NCBI RefSeq assembly: GCF_003482105.1
Contig: NZ_QULM01000004.1
Location: forward strand, 62,001 to 126,000
DNA: 64,000 bases
Origin: Coprococcus sp. OM04-5BH
GTDB lineage: Bacteria > Bacillota > Clostridia > Lachnospirales > Lachnospiraceae
Direction of reading: 5' to 3'
Shown: positions 25,253 through 34,472 of the stretch, in pieces
Layout: every line of letters starts with the position of its first letter
Numbering within the stretch: the first letter of the stretch is position 1
Program-made: the position numbers and the translations under genes
Notes under the pieces: generated by a model
Told to the model about the DNA's origin: nothing
Seen by the model: only the letters and a program-made list of their open reading frames with translations
Databases searched by the model: none

Positions 25253-26101
25253 ATGAAGAAGTATAATAGTCCTAAAGCAATGTTAAGTTCAAGGATTAAG
25301 AAGACCGGTATAGGTATCTGTGCCGGTGTAATAGTTGTGTCTGCAAGTATTGGAAGCCTGGCGGCATTCAAGGCGGACGACAAGCGTGTCTATTCCAAGA
25401 ACAAAAATATGTACATGTCAGAAGCCGGAGCTACGGCGTTGGAGGATAACAAATTCGATGTGCAGGTGGCAAGCTATACGGACGCCAACCCCGATGGTAA
25501 TTTCAACGGCAAGGCAAGGATAGATGATGACAGCACCTTTGAACTGGCAAGTGCAGAAGATCATACTGCAAGAGATCATGTGGATCACAGAACAGGTGGT
25601 GCACTTATAGATACACCGGATAATCCCATAGAAGGAGCTACGGAAGAACCTACAACCCAGCAGTTTGTGTTTATACCAGCGGGAGGAAGTACCGGCGGTG
25701 GTAATTCCGGAGGCGGTAATTCCGGCGGAGGAAATTCCGGTGGTGGTAATTCAGGAGGCGGAGGCTCAGATGGGACTACAGAAGAGAAAAAGCCTACAGA
25801 CGGAATGGAATATCTTGGTGAATATACCATAACTGCTTACTGTCCATGTGAGAAGTGTACGGGAAAGGTTGATCCTGACGGAATCACAGCCAGCGGTAAG
25901 AAGGCTTCACCTAATCATACCATAGCGGCTCCGACGGAATTTGAGTTTGGAACCAAGTTGTACATAGATGGTATCACATACGAGGTAGAAGACAGAGGCG
26001 GTGCCATAACCGGAAAGCGTCTTGACATTTATTTTGATACCCACGAGGAGGCACTTGCTTTCCCTATGGGAACCTATGACGTATATCGTCCAAAGAATTA
26101 G
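25253..26101 (+). CDS. Membrane-anchored 3D-domain cell-wall protein
   Basis: A 282-residue exported protein. A basic start and one hydrophobic segment (TGIGICAGVIVVSASIGSLA, about 19-38) form a signal or anchor. A polar spacer follows, then a Gly/Asn/Ser repeat linker built of GGGNS units (about 143-172). The C-terminal 3D domain (about 186-282) starts GEYTITAYCPCEKCTGK, has the conserved YEVEDRGGAI and ends KRLDIYFDTHEEALAF, giving the three Asp residues that name the family. Such domains are lytic transglycosylase-like and occur in YabE/YocH-type wall enzymes. CGGAGG precedes the ATG. It lies 60 bases before thrC. Confidence 0.9.
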   Translation: MKKYNSPKAMLSSRIKKTGIGICAGVIVVSASIGSLAAFKADDKRVYSKNKNMYMSEAGATALEDNKFDVQVASYTDANPDGNFNGKARIDDDSTFELASAEDHTARDHVDHRTGGALIDTPDNPIEGATEEPTTQQFVFIPAGGSTGGGNSGGGNSGGGNSGGGNSGGGGSDGTTEEKKPTDGMEYLGEYTITAYCPCEKCTGKVDPDGITASGKKASPNHTIAAPTEFEFGTKLYIDGITYEVEDRGGAITGKRLDIYFDTHEEALAFPMGTYDVYRPKN

Positions 26102-26161
26102 AAAATTTGCCGTGAGCTTATGCAAGCGGTATAACATCATATATATAAGGAGAATTGGCAG

Positions 26162-27649
26162 ATGGAACTTATTTACAAAAGCACTAGAAATGCAAATGAA
26201 ACAGCAACAGCTTCACAGGCAATATTAAAGGGTCTTGCAAATGAGGGCGGTTTATTCGTGCCTGATTCAATACCTGCGCTTGACGTGTCACTTGAGGCAC
26301 TTGCAGCAATGGATTACAGACAGGTGGCATACGAGGTTATGAAGCTCATGTTCACTGACTTCACAGAGGAGGAGTTAAAGGCTTGTATCAATTCAGCATA
26401 TGACAGCAAATTTGATACACCGGAGATCGCACCGCTTGTTAAGAAGGCAGGGGCATATTATCTTGAGCTGTTCCATGGCTCAACTATCGCGTTCAAGGAT
26501 ATGGCTCTTTCAATTCTTCCATACCTCCTTACTACATCAGCAAAGAAAAATGGTGTAAAGAACGAGATAGTTATCCTTACAGCAACATCAGGAGATACAG
26601 GAAAGGCTGCACTTGCAGGATTTGCAGATGTTCCCGGAACAAAGATCATAGTATTCTATCCTAAGCATGGTGTGAGTCCTATCCAGGAGAAGCAGATGGT
26701 TACTCAGAAGGGTGACAATACATTTGTAGTTGGAATAACAGGAAACTTCGATGACGCCCAGACAGGTGTCAAGAAGATGTTCTCAGATACAGAGCTTGCT
26801 GCATACATGGATGAGAAGGGATATCAGTTCTCATCGGCGAATTCAATTAATATCGGACGTCTTGTACCACAGATGGTTTACTATGTATATGCATACACAC
26901 GTCTTGTGGCAGACGGAACAATAAAGGCAGGGGACAAGATCAACGTAGTTGTTCCTACAGGAAACTTCGGAAATATCCTTGCCGCATATTACGCTAAGGA
27001 GATGGGGCTTCCTATAGCCAAGTTTATCTGTGCTTCGAATGATAACAAGGTTCTCTATGATTTCTTCACAACAGGAACATATGACAGAAACAGAGAGTTC
27101 ATTCTTACAACATCACCATCAATGGATATTCTTATTTCAAGTAACCTTGAGAGACTTATATATAAGATTGCAGGAAATGACGCAGTAAAGAACAGTGAAC
27201 TTATGAAGTCACTTTCATCAACAGGTGTATATACGATCACAGATGAAATGAAGAAGAGACTTGAGGAGTTCGCCGGCGGATATGCTACAGAAACAGAGAC
27301 AGCAGCAACTATCAAGAGGATATATGAGTCAGACAATTATATAATTGACACTCATACAGCAGTTGCGGCTACTGTATATGACAAGTATGTTAAGGAAACA
27401 GGAGATACAACTCCTACAGTTATCGCTTCAACAGCAAGCCCATACAAGTTCACAAGAAGTGTAATGAATGCTATTGACAGTGAGTATGACAGCAAGTCAG
27501 ACTTCGAGCTTGTTGATGAGCTTTCAAAGCTTTCAAAGGTAAAGGTTCCACAGGCTATTGAAGATATACGTACCGCACCGGTACTTCATGATACAGTATG
27601 CGATAAGGAAGACATGCTTAAGGTAGTTAAGGGATTTTTAGGAATATAA
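26162..27649 (+). CDS. thrC: Threonine synthase
   Basis: ThrC converts O-phosphohomoserine to threonine with pyridoxal phosphate. The 495-residue protein begins with the family signature YKSTRNANETATASQAILKG and GLANEGGLFVPD, carries the PLP Lys in FHGSTIAFKDMALS (about 115), the phosphate-binding ATSGDTGKAA, and NSINIGRLVPQMVYY. The length fits the long microbial form. AAGGAGAA precedes ATG 26162. No T-box or threonine-codon leader is visible in the short upstream gap. It is followed by a large non-coding block. Confidence 0.96.
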   Translation: MELIYKSTRNANETATASQAILKGLANEGGLFVPDSIPALDVSLEALAAMDYRQVAYEVMKLMFTDFTEEELKACINSAYDSKFDTPEIAPLVKKAGAYYLELFHGSTIAFKDMALSILPYLLTTSAKKNGVKNEIVILTATSGDTGKAALAGFADVPGTKIIVFYPKHGVSPIQEKQMVTQKGDNTFVVGITGNFDDAQTGVKKMFSDTELAAYMDEKGYQFSSANSINIGRLVPQMVYYVYAYTRLVADGTIKAGDKINVVVPTGNFGNILAAYYAKEMGLPIAKFICASNDNKVLYDFFTTGTYDRNREFILTTSPSMDILISSNLERLIYKIAGNDAVKNSELMKSLSSTGVYTITDEMKKRLEEFAGGYATETETAATIKRIYESDNYIIDTHTAVAATVYDKYVKETGDTTPTVIASTASPYKFTRSVMNAIDSEYDSKSDFELVDELSKLSKVKVPQAIEDIRTAPVLHDTVCDKEDMLKVVKGFLGI

Positions 27650-27652
27650 TAT

Positions 27653-27752
27653 ATCACGATTGCAAAGCAATCATCAATATAATTAGTGGCAAAATATACG
27701 CGACGCTTAAGTCTTGCTTAAGCGTCATCACGATTGCAAAGCAATCGTGATA
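27653..27752. repeat. Cluster of palindromes after thrC
   Basis: ATCACGATTGCAAAGCAATC occurs at 27653 (diverged 3' end) and again near 27728-27752 as the perfect hairpin ATCACGATTGC-AAA-GCAATCGTGAT. Between them GACGCTTAAG and CTTAAGCGTC (about 27702-27726) form another perfect hairpin with loop TCTTG. There is no coding potential. Confidence 0.75.
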
Positions 27753-27856
27753 ATGGACAGTTCGTTTGTACCATCCTGTCGGTAAACAAAACTAGGGCAT
27801 TATTAAAAATGGATCTGCGGTAGTGGCGGGGCTGTTTATATAATGTTTTAGTTTAT

Positions 27857-27891
27857 AAAAGACGAAATGGTATATGCATTTCGTCTTTTTG
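27857..27891 (+). terminator. Intrinsic terminator about 210 bases after thrC
   Basis: AAAAGACGAAATG pairs with CATTTCGTCTTTTT around a 7-base loop (GTATATG), ending in five T. Confidence 0.85.
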
Positions 27892-27906
27892 TTATGGCAA
27901 AGAGAA

Positions 27907-27982
27907 AAGTGCGACATGCTTGCATGATCGCATTTGACGACTGCTGATCAGCAGATGAAACTTGCAAAGCGTGTTTTGTCGT
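27907..27982. repeat. Dispersed repeat family 1, copy 1 (full length)
   Basis: This is an element of about 76 bases starting AAGTGCGACATGCTTGCATG, containing the perfect palindrome CTGCTGATCAGCAG and ending AGCGTGTTTTGTCG. It matches 40172-40248 over its whole length with scattered substitutions, and part of it recurs at 49034-49066. It lies 16 bases after a terminator. Confidence 0.8.
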
Positions 27983-28041
27983 TGTAAAAGCAACGATGAA
28001 AATGCAATAATTAAATAAGTCATGGGAATTCGAAGAAAAAA

Positions 28042-28872
28042 ATGACCTAAAAGGTGAAAAGGAAAAAACAGGTCAAGAAAAACCGGGGAAAAAAATGACC
28101 TAAAAGGTGAAAAGGAGAAAACAGGTCAAGAAAAACCGGGGGAAAAGATGACCTAAAAGGCGAAAAGGAGAAAATAGGTCAAGAAAAACCGGGGGAAAAG
28201 ATGACCTAAAAGGCGAAAAGGAGAAAACAGGTCAAGAAAAACCGGGGGAAAAGATGACCTAAAAGGCGAAAAGGAGAAAATAGGTCAAGAAAAACCGGGG
28301 GAAAAGATGACCTAAAAGGCGAAAAGGAGAAAACAGGTCAAGAAAAACCGGGGGAAAAGATGACCTAAAAGGCGAAAAGGAGAAAATAGGTCAAGAAAAA
28401 CCGGGGGAAAAGATGACCTAAAAGGCGAAAAGGAGAAAACAGGTCAAGAAAAACCGGGGGAAAAGATGACCTAAAAGGCGAAAAGGAGAAAATAGGTCAA
28501 GAAAAACCGGGGGAAAAGATGACCTAAAAGGCGAAAAGGAGAAAACAGGTCAAGAAAAACCGGGGGAAAAGATGACCTAAAAGGCGAAAAGGAGAAAATA
28601 GGTCAAGAAAAACCGGGGGAAAAGATGACCTAAAAGGCGAAAAGGAGAAAACAGGTCAAGAAAAACCGGGGGAAAAGATGACCTAAAAGGCGAAAAGGAG
28701 AAAATAGGTCAAGAAAAACCGGGGGAAAAGATGACCTAAAAGGCGAAAAGGAGAAAACAGGTCAAGAAAAACCGGGGGAAAAGATGACCTAAAAGGCGAA
28801 AAGGAGAAAATAGGTCAAGAAAAAAGCGAAAAAACATGACCTAAACGCTGAAAAAAAGAAACAGGTCAAGAA
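28042..28872. repeat. 53-bp minisatellite, 16 copies, with 106-bp higher-order period
   Basis: ATGACCTAAAAGG starts at 28042 and then every 53 bases to 28784, with a decayed last copy at 28836. Each unit is purine-rich and has TGACCT and AGGTCA as inverted arms, A-tracts, and ACCGGGGGAAAAG at the end. From 28095 onwards odd and even units alternate between AAAACAGGTC and AAAATAGGTC, so the duplicated block was two units long. The first two copies (GGTGAAAAGG) and the last differ most. No reading frame runs through it. The array ends 100 bases before queD. Confidence 0.95.
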
Positions 28873-28916
28873 AAACGAATAAGGCCGGAAGAAATATAAT
28901 AAACGGCATTATGATA

Positions 28917-28946
28917 TTGAAAACTGAAATTATACAAGAATATAGA
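28917..28946 (+). promoter_or_regulatory. Possible promoter of the queuosine operon
   Basis: TTGAAA at 28917-28922 and TATAGA at 28941-28946 with an 18-base spacer lie 27 bases before queD. I see no preQ1 riboswitch pattern in the leader. Confidence 0.35.
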
Positions 28947-28972
28947 GTAAGAAAAAACAGAAAGGAAGAAGT

Positions 28973-29398
28973 ATGTACAGATTAGAAACTAATGCAAGCT
29001 TTGACAGTGCCCATTTTCTAAAGGGGTATCAGGGAAAGTGCAGCAACATACATGGACACCGGTGGAAGGTGGAGGTTGCAGTTGCAGGTGAGAGATTAAG
29101 TGAAGAGAAACAGACTAGGGGTATGTTGGTAGATTTTGGCAACCTGAAGGCTGACCTAAAGGCACTTACGGACTATTATGATCATTGCCTGATAATAGAG
29201 AGAAATTCCCTTAAGGATAAAACCATGGAAGCCCTTGTGGAGGAGGGCTTCAGGATCATACAACTTGATTTCAGACCTACAGCGGAGAACTTTTCCAGGA
29301 TGTTTTATAATGAGATGGAGAAAAAAGGCTACGATGTTTATGAGGTCAGAGTATATGAAACTCCAAACAATATGGCAATATATTCTAAACCAGAATAG
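28973..29398 (+). CDS. queD: 6-carboxy-5,6,7,8-tetrahydropterin synthase
   Basis: QueD turns dihydroneopterin triphosphate into carboxytetrahydropterin on the path to preQ0 and queuosine. The 141-residue protein has the zinc His residues in SFDSAHFLKGY and NIHGHRWKVEV, the catalytic Cys in QGKCSN, VDFGNLKADLKALTDYYDHC with the Asp-His pair, and the late Glu in VRVYETPNN. GAAAGGAAGAAG precedes the ATG. It is the first gene of a queD-queE-folE-queC cluster. The folE in this cluster supplies its substrate. Confidence 0.94.
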   Translation: MYRLETNASFDSAHFLKGYQGKCSNIHGHRWKVEVAVAGERLSEEKQTRGMLVDFGNLKADLKALTDYYDHCLIIERNSLKDKTMEALVEEGFRIIQLDFRPTAENFSRMFYNEMEKKGYDVYEVRVYETPNNMAIYSKPE

Positions 29399-29435
29399 AG
29401 AAAAAACAAAACAGTATAAACTAAGGAGATAAAAA

Positions 29436-30104
29436 ATGGCACAATTCAAAGTTGCTGAACGTTTTGTCAGCATAAACGGTGAGAGCGCAAGAGCGGGTGA
29501 GCTTGCGGTGTTCATAAGATTTGCAGGGTGCAATCTTAATTGCGGTTACTGCGATACAAAATGGGCAAATGAAAAGGATACGGAATATGAGCTGCTTTCC
29601 GATGAGGAGCTTATAAGCTACATTAAGAGAACTGAAATAAAGAATGTTACTCTTACAGGTGGTGAGCCTCTTATACAGGAGGATATAGATGAACTTCTTC
29701 TGAAGCTTTCCCTTGAGGGGGATATAAGGGTAGAGGTTGAGACAAACGGCAGCATTGATATAGCAGAGTTTAAGGCAGTTGCAGATGGAATTTCTTACAC
29801 CCTTGATTACAAGCTTCCGGGAAGCGGATGTGAGGACAAGATGTGTATATCAAATTATAATTATGTTGATAAGAATGATGCCGTTAAATTTGTTGTGGGT
29901 TCCATCAAGGATCTGGACAGAGCGAGAGAGGTAATATACACATATGGACTTGATGTAAAGACAAGAGTATATATAAGCCCGGTATTTGGAAGCATAGAAC
30001 TTGAGGACATAGTTGATTACATGATTGAAAATAACATGAACGATGTAAAGCTTCAGCTTCAAATGCACAAGATAATCTGGGATCCGGAGACGAGAGGAGT
30101 ATAA
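29436..30104 (+). CDS. queE: 7-carboxy-7-deazaguanine synthase
   Basis: QueE is a radical SAM enzyme that contracts the pterin ring to 7-carboxy-7-deazaguanine. The 222-residue protein opens [20 protein letters not shown], then has the cluster motif CNLNCGYC (CxxxCxxC), [14 protein letters not shown] for SAM binding, and [18 protein letters not shown] precedes ATG 29436. It follows queD by 37 bases and is 1 base from folE, so the genes are one operon. Confidence 0.94.
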   Translation: MAQFKVAERFVSINGESARAGELAVFIRFAGCNLNCGYCDTKWANEKDTEYELLSDEELISYIKRTEIKNVTLTGGEPLIQEDIDELLLKLSLEGDIRVEVETNGSIDIAEFKAVADGISYTLDYKLPGSGCEDKMCISNYNYVDKNDAVKFVVGSIKDLDRAREVIYTYGLDVKTRVYISPVFGSIELEDIVDYMIENNMNDVKLQLQMHKIIWDPETRGV

Positions 30105-30105
30105 A

Positions 30106-30690
30106 ATGGCAATAGATAAGGACGCAATAAGAGAGCATGTAAGAGGAATATTGATAGCTCTGGGAGATGACCCTGACAGAGAGGGACTTAAGGAGACCCC
30201 CGACAGAGTTGCCAGAATGTATGAAGAAGTATTTGCAGGGATGAACTACACAAATGATGAGATAGCAGAGATGTATGGCAAGACCTTCAAGGAAGAGGAC
30301 ACAAGACATACTGAGGATATGGTGTTTGTAAAGGACATTGAGGTGTTCTCATACTGCGAGCACCATATGGCACTGATGTATGACATGAAGGTGTCTATAG
30401 CATATCTTCCTAAGGACAAGCTCATAGGATTAAGCAAGCTGGCAAGGATTGCCGATATGGTAGCCAGAAGACTTCAGCTGCAGGAAAGAATAGGCACAGA
30501 CATTGCATATATTGTAAGTAAGGTTACAGGTTCAGAGGATGTGGCAGTTCTGATCGAGGCAAATCATAGCTGTATGACAGCAAGAGGAATTAAGAAGCCG
30601 GGAACAAAGACGTTTACCACAACCTTCAGAGGCAAATTTGAAAATGACATTACACTGCAGAACAAGCTGCTCCTGATGAACACTCATTAG
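30106..30690 (+). CDS. folE: GTP cyclohydrolase I
   Basis: FolE converts GTP to dihydroneopterin triphosphate, the shared precursor of folate and of queuosine. The 194-residue protein has [17 protein letters not shown], the zinc motif [13 protein letters not shown], the signature [20 protein letters not shown], and the second zinc Cys in [21 protein letters not shown] precedes the ATG 1 base after queE. Its place among queD, queE and queC shows that this copy feeds 7-deazaguanine synthesis, though it could serve folate too. Confidence 0.95.
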   Translation: MAIDKDAIREHVRGILIALGDDPDREGLKETPDRVARMYEEVFAGMNYTNDEIAEMYGKTFKEEDTRHTEDMVFVKDIEVFSYCEHHMALMYDMKVSIAYLPKDKLIGLSKLARIADMVARRLQLQERIGTDIAYIVSKVTGSEDVAVLIEANHSCMTARGIKKPGTKTFTTTFRGKFENDITLQNKLLLMNTH

Positions 30691-30771
30691 GAGCAACGAC
30701 AGGCAAAATAATGAAATAGATATCAAGTGTAATAATAAAATAGTTCAACAATAAATAAGTGCAAAAAAACC

Positions 30772-30903
30772 AAATGTAAAACCGGAGAGAAATATCAGAA
30801 GTAACGCGACAATCTAAATGTAAAACCGGAGAGAAATATCAGAAGTAATGCGACAATCTAAATGTAAAACCGGAGGAGCAATACCGGAAGTGACGCAAGG
30901 CTC
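30772..30903. repeat. 44-bp tandem repeat, 2.8 copies
   Basis: AAATGTAAAACCGGAGAG starts at 30772, 30816 and 30860. The first two units (with GAAATATCAGAAGTAA and GCGACAATCT) are almost identical, and the third diverges after CCGGAG. It occupies most of the 288-base folE-queC gap. Confidence 0.85.
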
Positions 30904-30978
30904 CTGATACAAAAAAATAGAAAGGAAAAAAGAAATCTGATGATCCTTGATCGATCATCGGATTATAAGGTGATGACA

Positions 30979-31644
30979 ATGAGAAATAAAGAAGAAGCGG
31001 TAGTAGTATTCAGTGGCGGACAGGACAGTACAACATGCCTTTTGTGGGCACTGAGCAGATACAAGAAGGTGTATGCTATTTCATTTGACTATGGTCAGAG
31101 ACATGTGGCAGAGCTTGACTGTGCAAAGGAAATCGCAGAAAAACTTGGAGTGGAACATTATATACTCGATATGACATTGCTTAATCAGCTTGCACCTAAC
31201 TCACTTACAAGATCAGATATTAAGGTTGATGAAAATGCGCCTGAGGTTGGAACACCTAATTCATTTGTAGATGGAAGAAATCACCTGTTCCTTTCATTTG
31301 TTGCGGTATTTGCCAAGCAGAAGGGAATAAGTGATATAATTACAGGTGTGTCCCAGAGTGACTTCTCAGGATACCCTGATTGCAGGGATGCATTCGTAAA
31401 ATCTCTCAATGTAACTCTCAATCTTGCCATGGACTATGAGTTTAACATAATCACACCCCTTATGTGGATCGATAAGATGGAGACATGGAAGATGGCTGAT
31501 GAACTTGGTGGACTGGAACTGGTTCACGATATGACACTTACATGTTATAATGGCATAAAGGGCGACGGCTGCGGACACTGCCCTGCATGTAAGTTAAGAA
31601 AGAGAGGCTATGACCTCTACATGAAGTACAAGAAGAATAAGTAG
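30979..31644 (+). CDS. queC: 7-cyano-7-deazaguanine synthase
   Basis: QueC makes preQ0 from carboxydeazaguanine with ATP and ammonia. The 221-residue protein has the PP-loop [45 protein letters not shown] and the zinc-binding [14 protein letters not shown] 30979 fits the family start and has AAGGTG about 8 bases upstream; in-frame ATGs at 30940 and 30973 are possible, and the first lies in a GATGATC/GATCATC hairpin (30938-30958) that could hide it. It is separated from folE by a tandem repeat, so it may be transcribed with the operon or alone. Confidence 0.94.
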   Translation: MRNKEEAVVVFSGGQDSTTCLLWALSRYKKVYAISFDYGQRHVAELDCAKEIAEKLGVEHYILDMTLLNQLAPNSLTRSDIKVDENAPEVGTPNSFVDGRNHLFLSFVAVFAKQKGISDIITGVSQSDFSGYPDCRDAFVKSLNVTLNLAMDYEFNIITPLMWIDKMETWKMADELGGLELVHDMTLTCYNGIKGDGCGHCPACKLRKRGYDLYMKYKKNK

Positions 31645-31782
31645 ACCAGATCATGTGAAAAAGCAAAGTAAACTGTGACAGAAGCTGCAGAAAATATAAC
31701 GAAAATGCCAGTGGAAAGTAACAGAACAAGTAACAGTAAAAGGTGCGCAGCCTAAAATAATAGACAGGAGATAATGTGTTTT

Positions 31783-32688
31783 ATGAAGAAAATGTTGTTT
31801 GTTGTAAATCCTAAGGCAGGTAAGACAACACTTAAGAATAGCCTTGCAGATGTAATAGATATATTCATAAAAAATGACTACGAAGTTACCATTCATATTA
31901 CACAGAATGCGGACGACGCGTCAAGGATAGCAAAAGAGAGAAGCACGGACTTTGATGTGATTGTGTGCGCCGGCGGAGACGGAACCCTTGCAAATGTAAT
32001 AAATGGTATCATGCAACTTCCAAAGGCTGACAGAGTACCTGTGGGCTATATTCCATGTGGCTCTACAAATGATTATGCCAGGAGCCTTGACATTCCGGAT
32101 GTGGGCATTAAGGCAGCGAGAAAACTGGTTAAGGCACAGCCATTTGCAGTGGATATAGGACATTTAACCGATAAGTTCTTCGTGTATGTGGCAGCATTTG
32201 GTATATTCTCGGATGTGAGCTATGCAACGCCACAGAATATGAAGAATGTGCTGGGACACGGAGCCTATGTGTTACAGGGCATAAAGAGCGTTATAAATAT
32301 ACCATCGTATCATCTGGTCATAGAGCATGACAACGAGGTGGAAGAGGACGATTTCATATATGGAATGGTGTCAAACTCCGTGTCTGTAGGCGGCTACAAG
32401 AGTATGGTGAGAAATGGTGTTGAGTTTGATGACGGTTTATTTGAATGCCTGTTCATAAGGAAGATCAGAAATCCTGCGGATCTTAACAGGACGGTTGGAA
32501 GTTTCATAGGAGGTTATCCAAATGACAAGAATATGGTTTGTTTCAGAACCTCAAATGTGAAAATCAGAAGTGACAAGGAGCTTGCCTGGACTCTTGACGG
32601 TGAGTTTGGTGGAAATACCACAGACTGTGAGATAGAGATTATACCGAGAGCTATAGATATCCTTGTGTCCGCTGAGGGGGATGAGTAA
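31783..32688 (+). CDS. Diacylglycerol/lipid kinase family protein (YegS/DgkB type)
   Basis: A 301-residue DAGK-catalytic-fold protein: MLFVVNPKAGK at the start, the nucleotide motif VIVCAGGDGTLANVINGI, PCGSTNDYARSL, and the C-terminal lipid-kinase half with ELAWTLDGEFGG. In Bacillus DgkB recycles diacylglycerol into phospholipid synthesis; related YegS proteins phosphorylate phosphatidylglycerol, so the lipid is uncertain. AGGAG at 31766-31770 is 12 bases before ATG 31783, which is preferred to ATG 31774 at 3 bases. No clear link to the neighbouring queC. Confidence 0.87.
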   Translation: MKKMLFVVNPKAGKTTLKNSLADVIDIFIKNDYEVTIHITQNADDASRIAKERSTDFDVIVCAGGDGTLANVINGIMQLPKADRVPVGYIPCGSTNDYARSLDIPDVGIKAARKLVKAQPFAVDIGHLTDKFFVYVAAFGIFSDVSYATPQNMKNVLGHGAYVLQGIKSVINIPSYHLVIEHDNEVEEDDFIYGMVSNSVSVGGYKSMVRNGVEFDDGLFECLFIRKIRNPADLNRTVGSFIGGYPNDKNMVCFRTSNVKIRSDKELAWTLDGEFGGNTTDCEIEIIPRAIDILVSAEGDE

Positions 32689-32716
32689 TAATACATTGCT
32701 TGCACATATCTGTAAT

Positions 32717-32808
32717 GATGATATAATGAGCGTTAGCGAGCGGGAATAAGCGTAGCTTATTCATCGGGAGCGGTGAGTGGCGATCATGAACTAAGGTCAT
32801 GATATAAT
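32717..32808. repeat. Palindromic cluster before glmM
   Basis: GAATAAGC-GTA-GCTTATTC (32744-32762) is a perfect hairpin; ATCATGA and TCATGAT (about 32783 and 32795) make another, and GCGTTAGCGAGCGGG shows short repeats. It has no coding potential and fills most of the 165-base gap. Confidence 0.6.
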
Positions 32809-32853
32809 GTAATAATAAATTTAACTTAACATGTAAAAAGGAATGGAATAATT

Positions 32854-34206
32854 ATGGGTAAGTATTTTGGAACAGATGGATTCAGAGGCGAGGCAAATAA
32901 GGACCTTACTGTAGAACATGCATTTAAGGTTGGAAGATATCTTGGCTACTACTATGGAAAGAAAAATCCTGAAGGAAGGGCTAAGGTAGTTATAGGAAAG
33001 GATACCAGAAGATCAAGCTATATGTTTGAGTATGCCCTTGTGGCAGGACTTACAGCCAGCGGTGCAGATGCATATCTTATGCATGTAACTCCTACACCTA
33101 GTGTGTCATACATTGTGAGATCAGATAACTTTGACTGCGGCATCATGATATCTGCAAGCCACAATCCATACTACGATAATGGTATAAAGGTTATCAACGG
33201 AATGGGATACAAGCTTGAGGCGGCAGTAGAGGAGGAGATAGAGGCATACATTGACGGTGAGATCGGTGAGATACCGCTTGCTACCAGAGATAACATAGGA
33301 AAGACTGTGGACTATACCATGGGACGAAACCGTTACATAGGTTACCTCATGACTATTCCTACAAGGCCGTTTAAGAACATGAGAGTAGGACTTGATACTG
33401 CAAACGGTGCGTCGTATCTTATCGCCAAATCTGTATTTGACGCACTGGGAGCAAAAACATATATCATAAATAACGATCCTGATGGATTTAACATCAATAC
33501 TGAGTGTGGATCAACACATATTGAGAAGCTGCAGGCATTTGTCAAGGAGAATAACCTGGATGTGGGATTTGCCTATGACGGAGATGCGGACAGGTGTCTT
33601 TGTGTGGATGACAAGGGCGAGATCGTTGATGGAGATAAGATACTCTATGTGTGTGGCCGTTATCTCAAGGATAAGGGTGAGCTTAACAATAACACAGTTG
33701 TTACTACGGTAATGTCAAACCTTGGACTGTACAAGGCATTTGACAAGAAAGGCATTAACTATGAGAAGACTGCCGTTGGTGACAAATATGTATTTGAAAA
33801 TATGATGGAGAACGGACACTCTATCGGTGGTGAGCAGTCAGGACATATAATCTTCTCAAAGTATGCTACCACAGGAGACGGTGTTCTTACCTCTCTTATG
33901 ATAATGGAAGTTATCCTTGGAAGAAAGGTGAAGCTGTCAGAGCTGTTTAACAGTCTTACAATATTCCCACAGCTTCTGGTGAACATTAAGGTTACCAGCA
34001 AGGATGATGTTATGAACGACCCGGATATCCTTAAACTCAATGACGAGATCGCAGAGGAGCTTGGAGACGACGGAAGACTTCTTCTCCGTAAGAGCGGAAC
34101 CGAGCCGGTTATCCGTGTAATGGTTGAGGCAGGTACAGATGAGCTCTGTAAGAAGTATGTGGACCGCATGGTGGACTTCATAAAAGAAAAGGGCTATGCC
34201 ATATAA
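32854..34206 (+). CDS. glmM: Phosphoglucosamine mutase
   Basis: GlmM interconverts glucosamine-6- and glucosamine-1-phosphate, leading to UDP-GlcNAc for the wall. The 450-residue protein shows YFGTDGFRGEANKDLT, the phosphoserine loop IMISASHNPYYDNGIK (about 100), the metal loop FAYDGDADRCLCVD, the sugar loop GGEQSGHIIF and the phosphate loop RKSGTEPVIRVMVE. All four active-site loops are intact. The AAAAGGAATGG before the ATG is the ribosome site. It is followed by a strong terminator. Confidence 0.96.
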   Translation: MGKYFGTDGFRGEANKDLTVEHAFKVGRYLGYYYGKKNPEGRAKVVIGKDTRRSSYMFEYALVAGLTASGADAYLMHVTPTPSVSYIVRSDNFDCGIMISASHNPYYDNGIKVINGMGYKLEAAVEEEIEAYIDGEIGEIPLATRDNIGKTVDYTMGRNRYIGYLMTIPTRPFKNMRVGLDTANGASYLIAKSVFDALGAKTYIINNDPDGFNINTECGSTHIEKLQAFVKENNLDVGFAYDGDADRCLCVDDKGEIVDGDKILYVCGRYLKDKGELNNNTVVTTVMSNLGLYKAFDKKGINYEKTAVGDKYVFENMMENGHSIGGEQSGHIIFSKYATTGDGVLTSLMIMEVILGRKVKLSELFNSLTIFPQLLVNIKVTSKDDVMNDPDILKLNDEIAEELGDDGRLLLRKSGTEPVIRVMVEAGTDELCKKYVDRMVDFIKEKGYAI

Positions 34207-34270
34207 TTAAAAGAATAAATACAGTGTTACAGCGATAATACTTGGGATTATTAAGCGTAACAGCCGAAAT

Positions 34271-34315
34271 AAAGGAAATTTTTTATAATAATACTTAAAA
34301 AATTTCCTTTATTTT
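34271..34315 (+). terminator. Intrinsic terminator after glmM
   Basis: AAAGGAAATTTTTT (34271-34284) pairs with AAAAAATTTCCTTT (34297-34310), then ATTTT. Just before it, GTTAC and GTAAC arms with an ATAAT/ATTAT inner pair (about 34224-34260) form another hairpin. Confidence 0.85.
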
Positions 34316-34344
34316 ATGCAAGAAGCAGATTTGACCAAATTAGA

Positions 34345-34373
34345 TTGACATTGAAATAGAAAACCTTTAAAGT
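34345..34373 (+). promoter_or_regulatory. Candidate sigma-A promoter of purF
   Basis: TTGACA at 34345-34350 and TAAAGT at 34368-34373 with a 17-base spacer lie 100 bases before purF. I could not fold a purine riboswitch in the leader between. Confidence 0.55.
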
Positions 34374-34472
34374 TTAAATGGTCATTGTATATTGATACAG
34401 GTTACACAACTAAATAAAAGGTAATGCTTGTACGGGTTACCCGGAAACAATAAGGAACACGAGAGGCAGATT

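Noticed and set aside
26102..26161. T-box or threonine leader before thrC
   Set aside because: The gap is only 60 bases, with no T-box consensus and no run of Thr codons.
28042..28872. CRISPR array
   Set aside because: The 53-bp units follow each other with no unique spacers; the only variation is an alternating base and decay at the ends. No cas gene is near.
28873..28972. preQ1 riboswitch before queD
   Set aside because: I looked for the H-type pseudoknot pattern (a short GC stem, an A-rich tail and CTAA-type pairing) and did not find it in the leader.
34374..34472. Purine or related riboswitch before purF
   Set aside because: GGTTAC and GGGTTACCC pieces are present, but no three-way junction with the conserved purine-box loops could be formed.
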